In this document: piece by piece, positions 17,217 to 25,847 of the stretch
Numbering within the stretch: position 1 is the stretch's first letter
Layout of the letters: each line of letters starts with the position of its first letter
Source of the DNA: Deltaproteobacteria bacterium
GTDB lineage: Bacteria; Myxococcota_A; Polyangia; Polyangiales; Sandaracinaceae
Direction: 5' to 3'
NCBI GenBank assembly: GCA_017303575.1
Contig: JAFLCL010000001.1
Location: 62,001-126,000, forward strand
DNA: 64,000 nt
Notes under the pieces: generated by a model
Database searches by the model: none
The model's input: the letters and a program-made list of their open reading frames with translations, nothing else
What the model was told of the DNA's origin: nothing
Position numbers and translations under genes: made by a program

Positions 17217-17997
17217 TGGGCCGTCTCGTCGTGCGTCTCGGTTTCTTGGCGGCGGTCGTCGGTGCGTCGGTCTTGACGACGTCCTCGAGGATGGGCAACA
17301 GCATCTTGCGACGCAGCAGCACGATCAGCTTCTCGCTCAAGAGCGTCGCTGCCTCGGTGAGCTCGCCGAGGTTTCCATCGGCGCGCGGCATCACGCCCTC
17401 GCGGAACATGCGGAGCTCGACACGCACCAGCGTCGAGAGGGCCTGCACGTACTCGCCGAGGATCGTCACCGGCAGCATGTCCGGCGTGATGCCGGCCTTG
17501 CGCGACGCTCCGAGCACGCGCAGGAGCTCGAGGTCGTCGCCCGCGTAGCTCTCGGGGCTCACGCCTGCGATCGGCGCGACGAGGCGCGCGCCCTCGAGCC
17601 ACGCGAGCTGCTGCTTCGGCATGCCCGACGCGAGCAGCTCCTCTTTCGTGCGTCGCTCACGTGGCGCGACGCTCGCCATCGTGCGCGCGATCGCAGCGCT
17701 CACGGTCTCTTCGGGCGAAGGCAGCGCGGCCTCGTCCAAGACCTCCCTGATCACCTTGAGCGGCAGGAAGCGTGTGCGCTGGATCTCCTTGATCCGCTGG
17801 ATGCGCGGCACGAGCGCGACGTCGTAGTACGCCATGTTGCGGCTCGTGCGCTCGGGCTCGGGGAGCAAGCCTTCGTGGAGATAGTGCTTGATCGTCGCGG
17901 CGGGCACGCCGCTCAGACGCGCGAGCACCGACATCTTCACGACGTGGGTGTCGCTCGCCCGCGGAGCGTCGGGCTTTCTGTTTCGAGGTCGCGTCAT
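17167..17997 (-). CDS. MerR-family transcriptional regulator with aberrant tail
   Basis: 276 residues from ATG 17997. Residues about 20-88 are a MerR winged helix (MSVLARLSGVPAATIKHYLH, then LLPEPERTSRNMAYYDVALV). The remainder is a helical effector or dimerisation region without the cysteine set of metal-sensing members. The last 30 or so residues are Arg/Ser/Thr-rich and overlap the HipA-like remnant in another frame, so the native C-terminus was probably lost by a deletion. It follows the alpha/beta hydrolase gene by 17 bases and is probably co-transcribed with it. A 21-base palindrome in front of that hydrolase gene is a candidate binding site. Confidence 0.75.
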   Translation of the reverse strand: MTRPRNRKPDAPRASDTHVVKMSVLARLSGVPAATIKHYLHEGLLPEPERTSRNMAYYDVALVPRIQRIKEIQRTRFLPLKVIREVLDEAALPSPEETVSAAIARTMASVAPRERRTKEELLASGMPKQQLAWLEGARLVAPIAGVSPESYAGDDLELLRVLGASRKAGITPDMLPVTILGEYVQALSTLVRVELRMFREGVMPRADGNLGELTEAATLLSEKLIVLLRRKMLLPILEDVVKTDAPTTAAKKPRRTTRRPKTGRSSSPGRSRRTSD

Positions 17998-18014
17998 GCC
18001 GTCGCTCGGACTGA

Positions 18015-19130
18015 TCAGGGTCGGTGCATCGTCGTCACGCCCGTCGGCACCGAGGCGCCGGTGAGCGTCGCGTCCATGCTCGCATCGCTCGCGAGGTGAC
18101 GGCGGAAGAACGCCGTGAGCAGCGTGCGGTTCGTGCGGAGCACGGCGCCGTCGTCGGCGGGTCCGTCCGGGCAGACGCTGCACGTGAAGCCGCAGTCCGG
18201 ATCGTCGAGGAAGTCCATGTGATCGGCGCCCGTCACGTCCCACTGCGCCGCCCACGGTGCTGCCGCGGCGGCCGCATAGAACTGCGTGAAGTTCTGCTCG
18301 GAGGGCGCGCACGCCATCGATCCGAAGCCGCCGCCGGCCATGCCGTTGGTGGTCTCGCCGAGGAAGCCCGCGGGCACCGTGATCTCGCGGCCGCGCGACG
18401 GAACGAGGTCGGGGCGATCGGGCGAGCCACCTCCGAGCGGGCTCGGATCTCCGTCGACGGGATCGATCGCGTAGAGCGCGTCGATGCGATCGTCGTCCAT
18501 CGTGATCAGCGTCGAGAGCTTTCCGCCGAGGCTGTGGCCCGCGACGCCGATGCGCGTGGCATCGACGCTCGACGCGAACGGCGCCATGGACGTCGCCCAC
18601 CCGATCACTGCGCGACCATCGGCGGCCATGTTCACGTGGTTCACGCTGAACAAGCTCCCCGCAGGGTTGGCGCCCACGACGACGAACCCGTGCGAGGCGA
18701 GGTGACGCAGGGTGCCCGCGTACTGGCTCGTGTCGAGCTGGAAGCCGGGCAAGAACAGCACGAGCGGCGCCGTGGTGCCCGAAGGCAGCATGGGAACGTA
18801 CGCGGTGACGGGCGTGGTCCGTCGATCGGCCATCACCATCGCCGTCGACTCCGTCACCGTGTACGGCCCCAGGGTCGACGGATCGCCGGCCATCGACGAG
18901 GGTGCATCCGCCCCGACGACGAACGCGTCCACGGTCGGCAGACCTGCATCGACACCCTCGAGCACGAACGCATCGGTTCCGGGGGCGACGAACGCGTCGA
19001 CGTCGCTCGAGCGTGCGTCGGGCACGTCCGTCGTTCCGTCGCCGCACGCGGCGAGACCGAGAAGGAGACACGAAGCTGCGAGGCGCGGTGCCTGCGCCGC
19101 GGACAGAGGGGAGCGTCGGATCGGATGCAT
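18015..19130 (-). CDS. Lipoprotein alpha/beta hydrolase (PETase/chlorophyllase-like fold)
   Basis: 371 residues from ATG 19130. Lipobox LAAC (Cys29), then an Asp-Ala-rich linker (37-78). The catalytic domain starts near 85. It has an oxyanion-hole-type LFLPGF segment, a GHSLGG nucleophile elbow (Ser200), an acidic residue region AIDPVDGDP and a late His in GADHMDFLDD. This layout resembles the dienelactone hydrolase/chlorophyllase/PET-hydrolase group of secreted esterases. A Cys-rich end (CGFTCSVC) may give disulfides. It is divergent from an Old Yellow Enzyme gene and lies ahead of the MerR regulator. Confidence 0.8.
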   Translation of the reverse strand: MHPIRRSPLSAAQAPRLAASCLLLGLAACGDGTTDVPDARSSDVDAFVAPGTDAFVLEGVDAGLPTVDAFVVGADAPSSMAGDPSTLGPYTVTESTAMVMADRRTTPVTAYVPMLPSGTTAPLVLFLPGFQLDTSQYAGTLRHLASHGFVVVGANPAGSLFSVNHVNMAADGRAVIGWATSMAPFASSVDATRIGVAGHSLGGKLSTLITMDDDRIDALYAIDPVDGDPSPLGGGSPDRPDLVPSRGREITVPAGFLGETTNGMAGGGFGSMACAPSEQNFTQFYAAAAAAPWAAQWDVTGADHMDFLDDPDCGFTCSVCPDGPADDGAVLRTNRTLLTAFFRRHLASDASMDATLTGASVPTGVTTMHRP

Positions 19131-19175
19131 GTCGGGCTCGTTTCTGCGGGAGTCGTTGGAAGGCGGCCAGCCAAA

Positions 19176-19196
19176 GTGAGACGTTCGACTTCTCAC
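19176..19196. promoter_or_regulatory. Candidate operator palindrome between divergent hydrolase and OYE genes
   Basis: GTGAGA (19176-19181) and TCTCAC (19191-19196) are perfect inverted half-sites separated by nine bases. The position in the 140-base divergent region, with a MerR-type gene in the same operon as the hydrolase, makes it a reasonable operator for both directions. Binding by that regulator is inferred. Confidence 0.4.
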
Positions 19197-19270
19197 ATTG
19201 TGCCGGCGCGATCAAGCCCCCCTCGAACGACTGCATCGCACCGTCGCTGCCGCCCTAGACTCGGCCGCCC

Positions 19271-20344
19271 ATGACGCTCCTCAGCCCGCTCACGCTCCGC
19301 CCCGGTGTGGTGTCTCGCAACCGCGTGTGGCTCGCGCCGCTCACCAACATGCAGAGCCATCCCGACGGCACGTGCTCCGAGATCGAGGAGACGTTCCTCG
19401 GGATGCGCAGCGATGGCGGCTTCGGCCTCGTCGAGAGCTGCGCCGCGCACGTGTCGCAGGACGGCAAGGCGTGGCCCGGCGAGCTCGGCGTGCACGACGA
19501 CGCGATGATCCCCGGCCTCACGAAGCTAGCGGCCCGCATCCGCGCGGGCGGCGCGCTCGCGAGCGTGCAGCTCTTCCACGGCGGCCTCCGTGCCGACGAG
19601 AGCGTCAGCGGCATGCCGACGATGAGCGCGAGCGCGTACGAGGAGAGCGGCAACGCGACGCCTCGTGCGATGAGCGAGGACGACATCGCACGCCTCATCG
19701 CGGACTTCGCGCGCGCGGCCAAGCGCTGTGCGTTGGCGGGCTTCGACGCGATCGAGCTCCACGGCGCGCACGGGTACGTGCTCTCGCAGTTCCAGAGCAC
19801 GGTCTACAACCAGCGCACCGATCGCTGGGGCGGCTCGCTCCCGAACCGGTGCCGCTTGATCCGCGAGGTGACGCGCGCGGTGAAGGCCGCGGCCCCGTCG
19901 CTCGTGCTCGCGATTCGTCTCTCGCCCGAGGACTTCGGCCAGGCCAAGGGCATCGACCTCGACGAGACGATCGAGCTGTCGCGCTGGCTCAAGGACGACG
20001 GAATGGAGGTGCTGCACCTCTCTCTCTGGCGCTCGAGCCAGGTGACGAAGAAGCGACCCGACACGCACGCGACACCGCTGTTCCGCGATGCCGTCGGCAA
20101 GGACGTGGCGATCGTGGCGGCGGGTGGGATCTGGACGCGCGAGGACGCCGAGCAGCAGCTCACGCACGGTGCCGACGCCGTCGCGCTCGGTCGCGCGGCG
20201 ATCGCGAACCACGACTGGCCCAAGCGTGTGGCCGAGGGTCTCGAGATCGCGAGATCGCCGCTGACGCCCGAGCACCTGATGTCGCAGGGCGTCTCCGAGA
20301 GCTTCGTGGGCTACCTACGCAAGTGGAAGAACTTCGTCGCGTGA
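19271..20344 (+). CDS. NADH:flavin oxidoreductase, Old Yellow Enzyme family
   Basis: 357 residues. TIM-barrel flavoenzyme with FMN- and substrate-binding signatures: an N-terminal RVWLAPLTNMQSHPDG segment, HGAHGYVLSQF (H164 and H167, the pair that binds the substrate carbonyl), the nearby NQRTDRWGGSLPNR, and a C-terminal phosphate-binding GADAVALGRAAIANHDW. It reduces activated C=C bonds of enones using NAD(P)H. Cytoplasmic. It is divergently arranged with the lipoprotein esterase and may share its regulator. Confidence 0.92.
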   Translation: MTLLSPLTLRPGVVSRNRVWLAPLTNMQSHPDGTCSEIEETFLGMRSDGGFGLVESCAAHVSQDGKAWPGELGVHDDAMIPGLTKLAARIRAGGALASVQLFHGGLRADESVSGMPTMSASAYEESGNATPRAMSEDDIARLIADFARAAKRCALAGFDAIELHGAHGYVLSQFQSTVYNQRTDRWGGSLPNRCRLIREVTRAVKAAAPSLVLAIRLSPEDFGQAKGIDLDETIELSRWLKDDGMEVLHLSLWRSSQVTKKRPDTHATPLFRDAVGKDVAIVAAGGIWTREDAEQQLTHGADAVALGRAAIANHDWPKRVAEGLEIARSPLTPEHLMSQGVSESFVGYLRKWKNFVA

Positions 20345-20372
20345 GCGCGATCCATCGAGGCATGATGCGTCG

Positions 20373-21431
20373 ATGCGCCCGAGCCTCGCTCTGCTGATTG
20401 CGTCGACGAACGCATCGACGCTGCTCGCGACTGGCTGTGCGTGTGAAGAGAACCGCGCGCGCATCGATGCGGGCCGCGGATCCGATGCGAGCCCAGTCGA
20501 CACCGGTGTCACGATCGACGCGAACGTCGAAGGTGTCGACGTCTACCTCACGCGCATCGACGCCTACGCCGACGACGCACCGCCCGACGCCGCTGCGATG
20601 ACGTGTGGCGGAACGACCGCCCCGCTGCCCTATCCGTCCGAGACGCCCGGCAGCATGCGCACCGAGCCCGCGAGCTGCAGCGAGTGCGCCGCGTTCGTCG
20701 ACGTCGGCGCGAGCGCGACGGGCACGACCGCGCGCATCACGGGCACGACGTCGAACGTCGCGATCGAGTGTCGCTGGTACCTCGAGTCCTCTGGCTGTGG
20801 GAGCACGAGCGGCTCGTTCCTGCCCGACGAGTTCGGCACGTTCGGCATCACGCTGCCGCTCTTCTGCGGCACCAACACGCTGCAGCTCGTCTGCGAATCG
20901 GCGGCCGGGCGATCGATCGCGACGCGAGAGATCACGGGCCCCGCGTGCGACGGTCGTGACGTGCAAGTGACGCTCGCGTGGGGCGCGACCGCGTACGACA
21001 TGGAGCTTCACCTCGTGCGGGACGGCTTCCACATCAACGACGCGACGAACGACTGCACGTGGTTCACCTGCATGTCGATCTCTCCCGACTGGGGCACACT
21101 CGGCGACGCGACCGACGATCCACGCAAGGACGTCGACAACACGACCACGTACGGGCCCGAGAACATCTACCTCACGCGCGCGCCCGCGGGCCGCTACCAC
21201 GTGATGGTCGAGTACTGGGGCAGTGGCACCGCCGACACGAGCGAGGTCTCGATCACGCTCGGCGGTGCAACGGTGTGGCGAGGTGAGCGCGCGATGAACG
21301 TCCACGAGGTGTGGTCCGTCGGCACGCTCGACTTCCCCGGAGGCAGCTTCACGCCCGTCGACACGCTCACGCCCTGCGAGAGCGCGTGGCGAACGGGCGG
21401 AAGCTACGGCTGCGCGTTGCCGATCCCCTGA
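20373..21431 (+). CDS. Lipoprotein with YfaP/DUF2135-like domain
   Basis: 352 residues. Lipoprotein signal with Cys near 22-24 (ATGCAC), followed by an Asp-Ala linker and a Cys-rich middle region (several paired cysteines, 100-190). The C-terminal part contains VTLAWGATAYDMELHLVRDG, a TWFTCMSISPDWG segment, DDPRKDVDNT and APAGRYHVMVEYWG. This matches the D-x-D-L-H-L ... P-x-G-x-Y-x-V pattern of the YfaP/DUF2135 beta-sandwich seen in many myxobacterial surface proteins. The function is unknown and a surface location is likely. It is 28 bases downstream of the OYE gene. Confidence 0.7.
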   Translation: MRPSLALLIASTNASTLLATGCACEENRARIDAGRGSDASPVDTGVTIDANVEGVDVYLTRIDAYADDAPPDAAAMTCGGTTAPLPYPSETPGSMRTEPASCSECAAFVDVGASATGTTARITGTTSNVAIECRWYLESSGCGSTSGSFLPDEFGTFGITLPLFCGTNTLQLVCESAAGRSIATREITGPACDGRDVQVTLAWGATAYDMELHLVRDGFHINDATNDCTWFTCMSISPDWGTLGDATDDPRKDVDNTTTYGPENIYLTRAPAGRYHVMVEYWGSGTADTSEVSITLGGATVWRGERAMNVHEVWSVGTLDFPGGSFTPVDTLTPCESAWRTGGSYGCALPIP

Positions 21432-21559
21432 CGATCGAATGGTGAGGGCCGCGCGCGGCGGACGGTGACGATCGTTCCGAATCGGTGGCGTTCGAGCGCG
21501 ATCGCGCGCGATCGATGTCGCGCGGACGTCACGCGCTCGGGTAGCATCGCGGCCCTCTC

Positions 21560-24500
21560 GTGAGCGCCTCGAACACCCCGCCGCCGAACACACTCGGTCG
21601 CTACCGCGTCGTGCGCCGCCTGGGCGCGGGCGGCATGGCCGAGGTGTTCCTCGCCAAGTACACGGGCGCGGAGTCGATCGAGAAGCTGCTCGTCGTGAAG
21701 CGGATCCTCCCGACCTTCGCGCGCAGCCCGAAGTTCGTGTCGATGTTCGTCGACGAGGCCAAGCTCGCGATGCGGCTCAACCACCCGAACATCGTTCAGG
21801 TGTATGCGTTCGAGCAGGTGAAGGAGGAGTTCCTCCTCGCGATGGAGTTCGTCGACGGCCTCGACCTCGGTCGCGTGCTCTCGGCCGCGCGACGCCGCGG
21901 TCGACGCATGCCCTACGCCGTCGCGGCGCTGCTCGTGATGGAGATCGCGAAGGGCCTCGACTACGCGCACAACCGCAAGGACGAGGCTGGCATCGCGATG
22001 GAGATCGTCCACCGCGACGTCTCGCCGCAGAACGTGCTCGTCTCCTACGACGGCGCGGTGAAGGTCGCGGACTTCGGCATCGCGCGCGCACGCATGATCT
22101 CGGAGGAGACCGGCGTCATCAAAGGCAAGTTCAGCTACATGTCGCCCGAGCAAGCGCGCGGTCAGCGCGTCGATCGGCGGAGCGACGTGTACTCGCTCGG
22201 TGTGCTGTTCGCCGAGCTGTTGATGAACCGGATCATGTACCCGGGCCTCCAGGGCATGGAGATCCTCGAGCAGGTGCGTGATGGACGCACGACGCAGTCG
22301 CGCGCGGTCGACCCCTACGTGCCCGAGGAGCTCGACGCGATCGCGACGAAGGCGATGGCCGTCGATCGCGAGGAGCGTTACCAGACGTGTCGCTCGCTCG
22401 CGGGCGCGCTCTCGCGCTGGCTGCACTCGCAAGAAGAGCTGCACGACGCGGCGCAGATCGAGGCGTTCCTCGCGGACGTCGCACCGCGCGAGGTCACGCA
22501 GGCGGAGGCTGCTGCCGCACGCGCGCCGGGCGAGCTCGGCGCGCAGGCGACGATGCTCTCGCACGCGAGCGGCCTTCCACCGCCGGGAGGTCGCGAGCTG
22601 CGTGAGCGACGCAACGTCGTGGTCGTGGTGGGCAAGCTCCGCGATCTCGGTGTGGGCACCGAGGGCGCGGGCGAGCGCACCGGTGTCGCAGCGGCGAGCC
22701 AAGCGATGCGCGTGCTCGAGGACATCGCGTTCAAGTACGACGCCGTGATGGAGTGGCCCGAGGGGCCCGAGAAGCTCGCGTTCCGCTTCGTCCTCGGCAT
22801 CGGTCGCGCGTCAGCCGACGATCCGCTCCACGCCTCACGCCTCGCGCTCGACGTGCTCGACGCGCTCGAGGGCCTGAGCGCCGATGCGATCGCACCGCTC
22901 ACGGCGGCGATGGGCGTCTCGCGCGGCTTGGTCGCGACGATCCGACAAGGCAACGCGCGCGCGCGCTTCGAGCCGATCGGCAACGTCTTCGACGTCGCCA
23001 AGGAGCTGGGGGCGGCCGCGGGCCCGAGCGAGGTGCTCGCGAGCGGCGAGGTCTATCGCCTCGCGCGGCGCATCTTCTCGTTCGAGGACGACGGCACGCG
23101 CTCGGTCAGCGTGCCCAGCACCGACGGTGCTCGCACGCTGCGCGCGTATCGCCTCAAGGGCGCACGCACGCGCGAGGAGCGCGCGAAGGAGAGCGCACAG
23201 CTCGCGAGCCAGGTCGGGCTCGTCGGTCGCGCGAGCGAGATCCAGGCGCTCGTCGAGAGCTACGCCGAGGTCGTCTCGCAAGGAAAGAGCATCTTCCTCG
23301 CGATCGCCGGCGAGATCGGTGTGGGCAAGACAGCGCTCGTCGCCGCGGCGATGAGCCGCTTCCGGCCCGACCCCGTGCTCATCCAGGTGGACTGCCCCTT
23401 CGGCATGCAGGAGGTGCCGTACGCGGCGCTCAACGATCTCCTGCGTGAAGCGTGGGGCATCGACGAGGACGTGCCGCCGGAGCAGGCCAAGCAGCGCGTG
23501 CGCGAGCAAGTGCGACGCGTCATCAAGTCGCCCGACCGACGCGAGGCCGCGATCGAGGCCTTCGAGGCGATCATCGCGCCGGACAAGCGCGCCACGGACG
23601 TGGGGGATCGGAGCCAGCGCCTCTTGCAGGCAGTGCGCGACTTCCTCACCGGCGTCGCGCAGAAGGCGCCCACGGTGCTCTGGATCGACTCGGTGCAGTT
23701 CGCCGACGGTCCGACCTCCGAGCTGCTCGCGCGGCTGTTCCTCCAGCCGATCCAGGCGCCGCTCTTGGTCATCGTCTGCGCGCGCCCCGACACGCGCATC
23801 GATCCCGTGCTGAGAGGCCTGCTGCGCATCGATCTCGAAGAGCTCACCGACGACGACCGTCGCTCGCTCGTCGAGGCGCACCTCGGTGGCGCGCACGTGC
23901 CGCCCGACGTGCACACGGCGATCATCCATCGCGCAGGCGGCAACCCGTTCTTCTTGAAGGAGCTGCTCGACGCCCTGCTCGAGCGCGGCGTGCTGCGCTT
24001 CGAGGAAGGTCCCGAGCGCCGCATCGTGCGTCGCACGGGCGCAGCGTTCGCCCTCCCCTCGACGCTCGAGGACGTGATCGCGGCGCGCATCGGTGAGCTC
24101 GCGGATCGCGAGCGCACGACCCTGCGCTGGCTCGCGGTCGTCGGCGCAGGCGTGTCGCCCGTCGAGGTCGGTCAGCTCATGGGGCTCGACGCGAGCGAGT
24201 CGCTCCAGGTGCTCGAGGAGCGCGGGCTCGTCGTGCGTCGACCGGGCGGCAGCCTGGCGTTCCCTTCGGTCATCGTTCGACAGGTCGCGTACGAGAGCAT
24301 CGACGCCGAGGATCGTGGACGCCTGCACAAGCGCGTCGCGCAGTACCTCTCGGGCCTGGCCAACAAGCCACCGCCCGCACGCATCGCGCGACACTTCGAG
24401 CTCGCGGGTGAAGGCGTGCTCGCAGCGCGCGCGTACCGCGAGGCGGGCTTCCTCGCGCGATCGGTGTACTCGAACCGCGATGCGCTGCGCTTCTTCGCCC

Positions 24501-25819
24501 GAGCGCTCGCCCTGCTCCCCGAGACATCGAACGAGCGCTTCGAGCTCCACGAGGTGCGCGAGCAGATCCTGCGCGTGCTCTCGATGCGGAGCGATCAACG
24601 CGTCGAGCTCGAGCAGATGCGAGCGATCGCTGAGCGCGCGCGTGATCCGAAGCTGCTCGCGATCGCCTACGACCGTCTCGCGCGCCACGACCTCGACATC
24701 GGTCGCGGTCTCGGCGTGGACGCCCTGCTGCGCAAGGCGCTCGACGCTGCGATCTCCGCCGGTGATCGCGCCTCGGAGATCGAGGCGCTGCGGCTGCTCG
24801 GCCACCTGCGCCGCGATCAGGGTGACACGGTCGGAGCGGTCGAAGCCCTCGATCGAGCGCTCATCCGCGCAGGCAACGAGCCCGAGCACCTCGCCGCGCG
24901 CGGCCTCACGCTCGCGAACCGAGGCACGCTCCAGTGGCGGGCGGGCAACGTGAGCGAGGCGACGGAGTCGGCCGCCGAGAGCATCGCGATCTTCCGTCGT
25001 CTGGGTCTCAAGGGCTACCAGGCGCACGCGCTCAACTCGCTCGGTGTCGCGCTCCTCTCGACGGGCGCGTTCGAGGACGCGATCGCGTGCATCCGGGCCT
25101 CCGTCGTCCTCGACCGCGAGGCCGGCGATCGGATCCACGTGGGCCGCAAGGTCTCGAACGTGGGGCAGATCTACGCCGAGCTCGGCGACACCGCGCGCGC
25201 CCGCGAGTTCATGGAGCGCGCGCTCTACGTCTTCGATCGCGCCGACGATGCCGGAGGTCGCGCTGACACGCTCTCCGCCCTCGCGGAGCTGATGATCGAG
25301 CAGGTGGGAGACCTCGATCGCGCCGCCGAGCTGCTCGACGAAGCACGCAAGGTCGCCGAGCGCCTCGACGACGCGTACGACCTCGCGCACGAGCGCATCG
25401 TGCGCGCGGAGTGGCACTTCGCGCGCGGCGACGTCGCGCGCGCGGAGAGCACGGCCAAGGAAGGCGTCACCCACGCGCGCGCCGCCGCCACCCTCGCCTA
25501 CGAGCTCCTCGCGGCCGCGGTGCAGTCGCGCTGTCTGGCGCGCCTCGATCGCAAGGAGGAGGCGATCCGCCTCGCGACGGGCGTCATCGCAGACGTCACC
25601 ACCCGCGGCTCGATCGAGCGTGCCGAGCGCATCCTGGCCCACAGCGCGCAGGCCCTCTTCGACGCGGGCGAGCGCGATCGGGCCCGCGACGCCGCCAGCA
25701 AGGCGCGTGGTGTGCTCGATGCGCGCCTCGTGCGCGTGCGCGACGAGTCCCTCAAGAACCGCTACCTCGACACGCCCGTCGCACGTCTCGTACGCGACCT
25801 CGAGAGCGCGCCGACGTGA
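21560..25819 (+). CDS. Ser/Thr protein kinase fused to cyclase-like, AAA ATPase and TPR regions
   Basis: 1419 residues from GTG 21560. Kinase domain at about 14-285: glycine loop GAGGMAEV (22-29), Lys47, HRDVSPQN (151-158), DFG (171-173), SPE (195-197), all catalytic residues present. Residues about 350-510 resemble a degenerate class III nucleotide cyclase domain lacking clear metal-binding aspartates. An AAA_16-type ATPase starts near 553 with Walker A GEIGVGKT and Walker B VLWIDSVQFAD. From about 950 on, TPR repeats are likely (for example LNSLGVALLSTGAFEDAI). This is a large cytoplasmic signalling protein of a type common in myxobacteria. The activating input is unknown. Confidence 0.9.
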   Translation: MSASNTPPPNTLGRYRVVRRLGAGGMAEVFLAKYTGAESIEKLLVVKRILPTFARSPKFVSMFVDEAKLAMRLNHPNIVQVYAFEQVKEEFLLAMEFVDGLDLGRVLSAARRRGRRMPYAVAALLVMEIAKGLDYAHNRKDEAGIAMEIVHRDVSPQNVLVSYDGAVKVADFGIARARMISEETGVIKGKFSYMSPEQARGQRVDRRSDVYSLGVLFAELLMNRIMYPGLQGMEILEQVRDGRTTQSRAVDPYVPEELDAIATKAMAVDREERYQTCRSLAGALSRWLHSQEELHDAAQIEAFLADVAPREVTQAEAAAARAPGELGAQATMLSHASGLPPPGGRELRERRNVVVVVGKLRDLGVGTEGAGERTGVAAASQAMRVLEDIAFKYDAVMEWPEGPEKLAFRFVLGIGRASADDPLHASRLALDVLDALEGLSADAIAPLTAAMGVSRGLVATIRQGNARARFEPIGNVFDVAKELGAAAGPSEVLASGEVYRLARRIFSFEDDGTRSVSVPSTDGARTLRAYRLKGARTREERAKESAQLASQVGLVGRASEIQALVESYAEVVSQGKSIFLAIAGEIGVGKTALVAAAMSRFRPDPVLIQVDCPFGMQEVPYAALNDLLREAWGIDEDVPPEQAKQRVREQVRRVIKSPDRREAAIEAFEAIIAPDKRATDVGDRSQRLLQAVRDFLTGVAQKAPTVLWIDSVQFADGPTSELLARLFLQPIQAPLLVIVCARPDTRIDPVLRGLLRIDLEELTDDDRRSLVEAHLGGAHVPPDVHTAIIHRAGGNPFFLKELLDALLERGVLRFEEGPERRIVRRTGAAFALPSTLEDVIAARIGELADRERTTLRWLAVVGAGVSPVEVGQLMGLDASESLQVLEERGLVVRRPGGSLAFPSVIVRQVAYESIDAEDRGRLHKRVAQYLSGLANKPPPARIARHFELAGEGVLAARAYREAGFLARSVYSNRDALRFFARALALLPETSNERFELHEVREQILRVLSMRSDQRVELEQMRAIAERARDPKLLAIAYDRLARHDLDIGRGLGVDALLRKALDAAISAGDRASEIEALRLLGHLRRDQGDTVGAVEALDRALIRAGNEPEHLAARGLTLANRGTLQWRAGNVSEATESAAESIAIFRRLGLKGYQAHALNSLGVALLSTGAFEDAIACIRASVVLDREAGDRIHVGRKVSNVGQIYAELGDTARAREFMERALYVFDRADDAGGRADTLSALAELMIEQVGDLDRAAELLDEARKVAERLDDAYDLAHERIVRAEWHFARGDVARAESTAKEGVTHARAAATLAYELLAAAVQSRCLARLDRKEEAIRLATGVIADVTTRGSIERAERILAHSAQALFDAGERDRARDAASKARGVLDARLVRVRDESLKNRYLDTPVARLVRDLESAPT

Positions 25820-25847
25820 GCCCGCACCACGAGAGAGCGACGAACGC

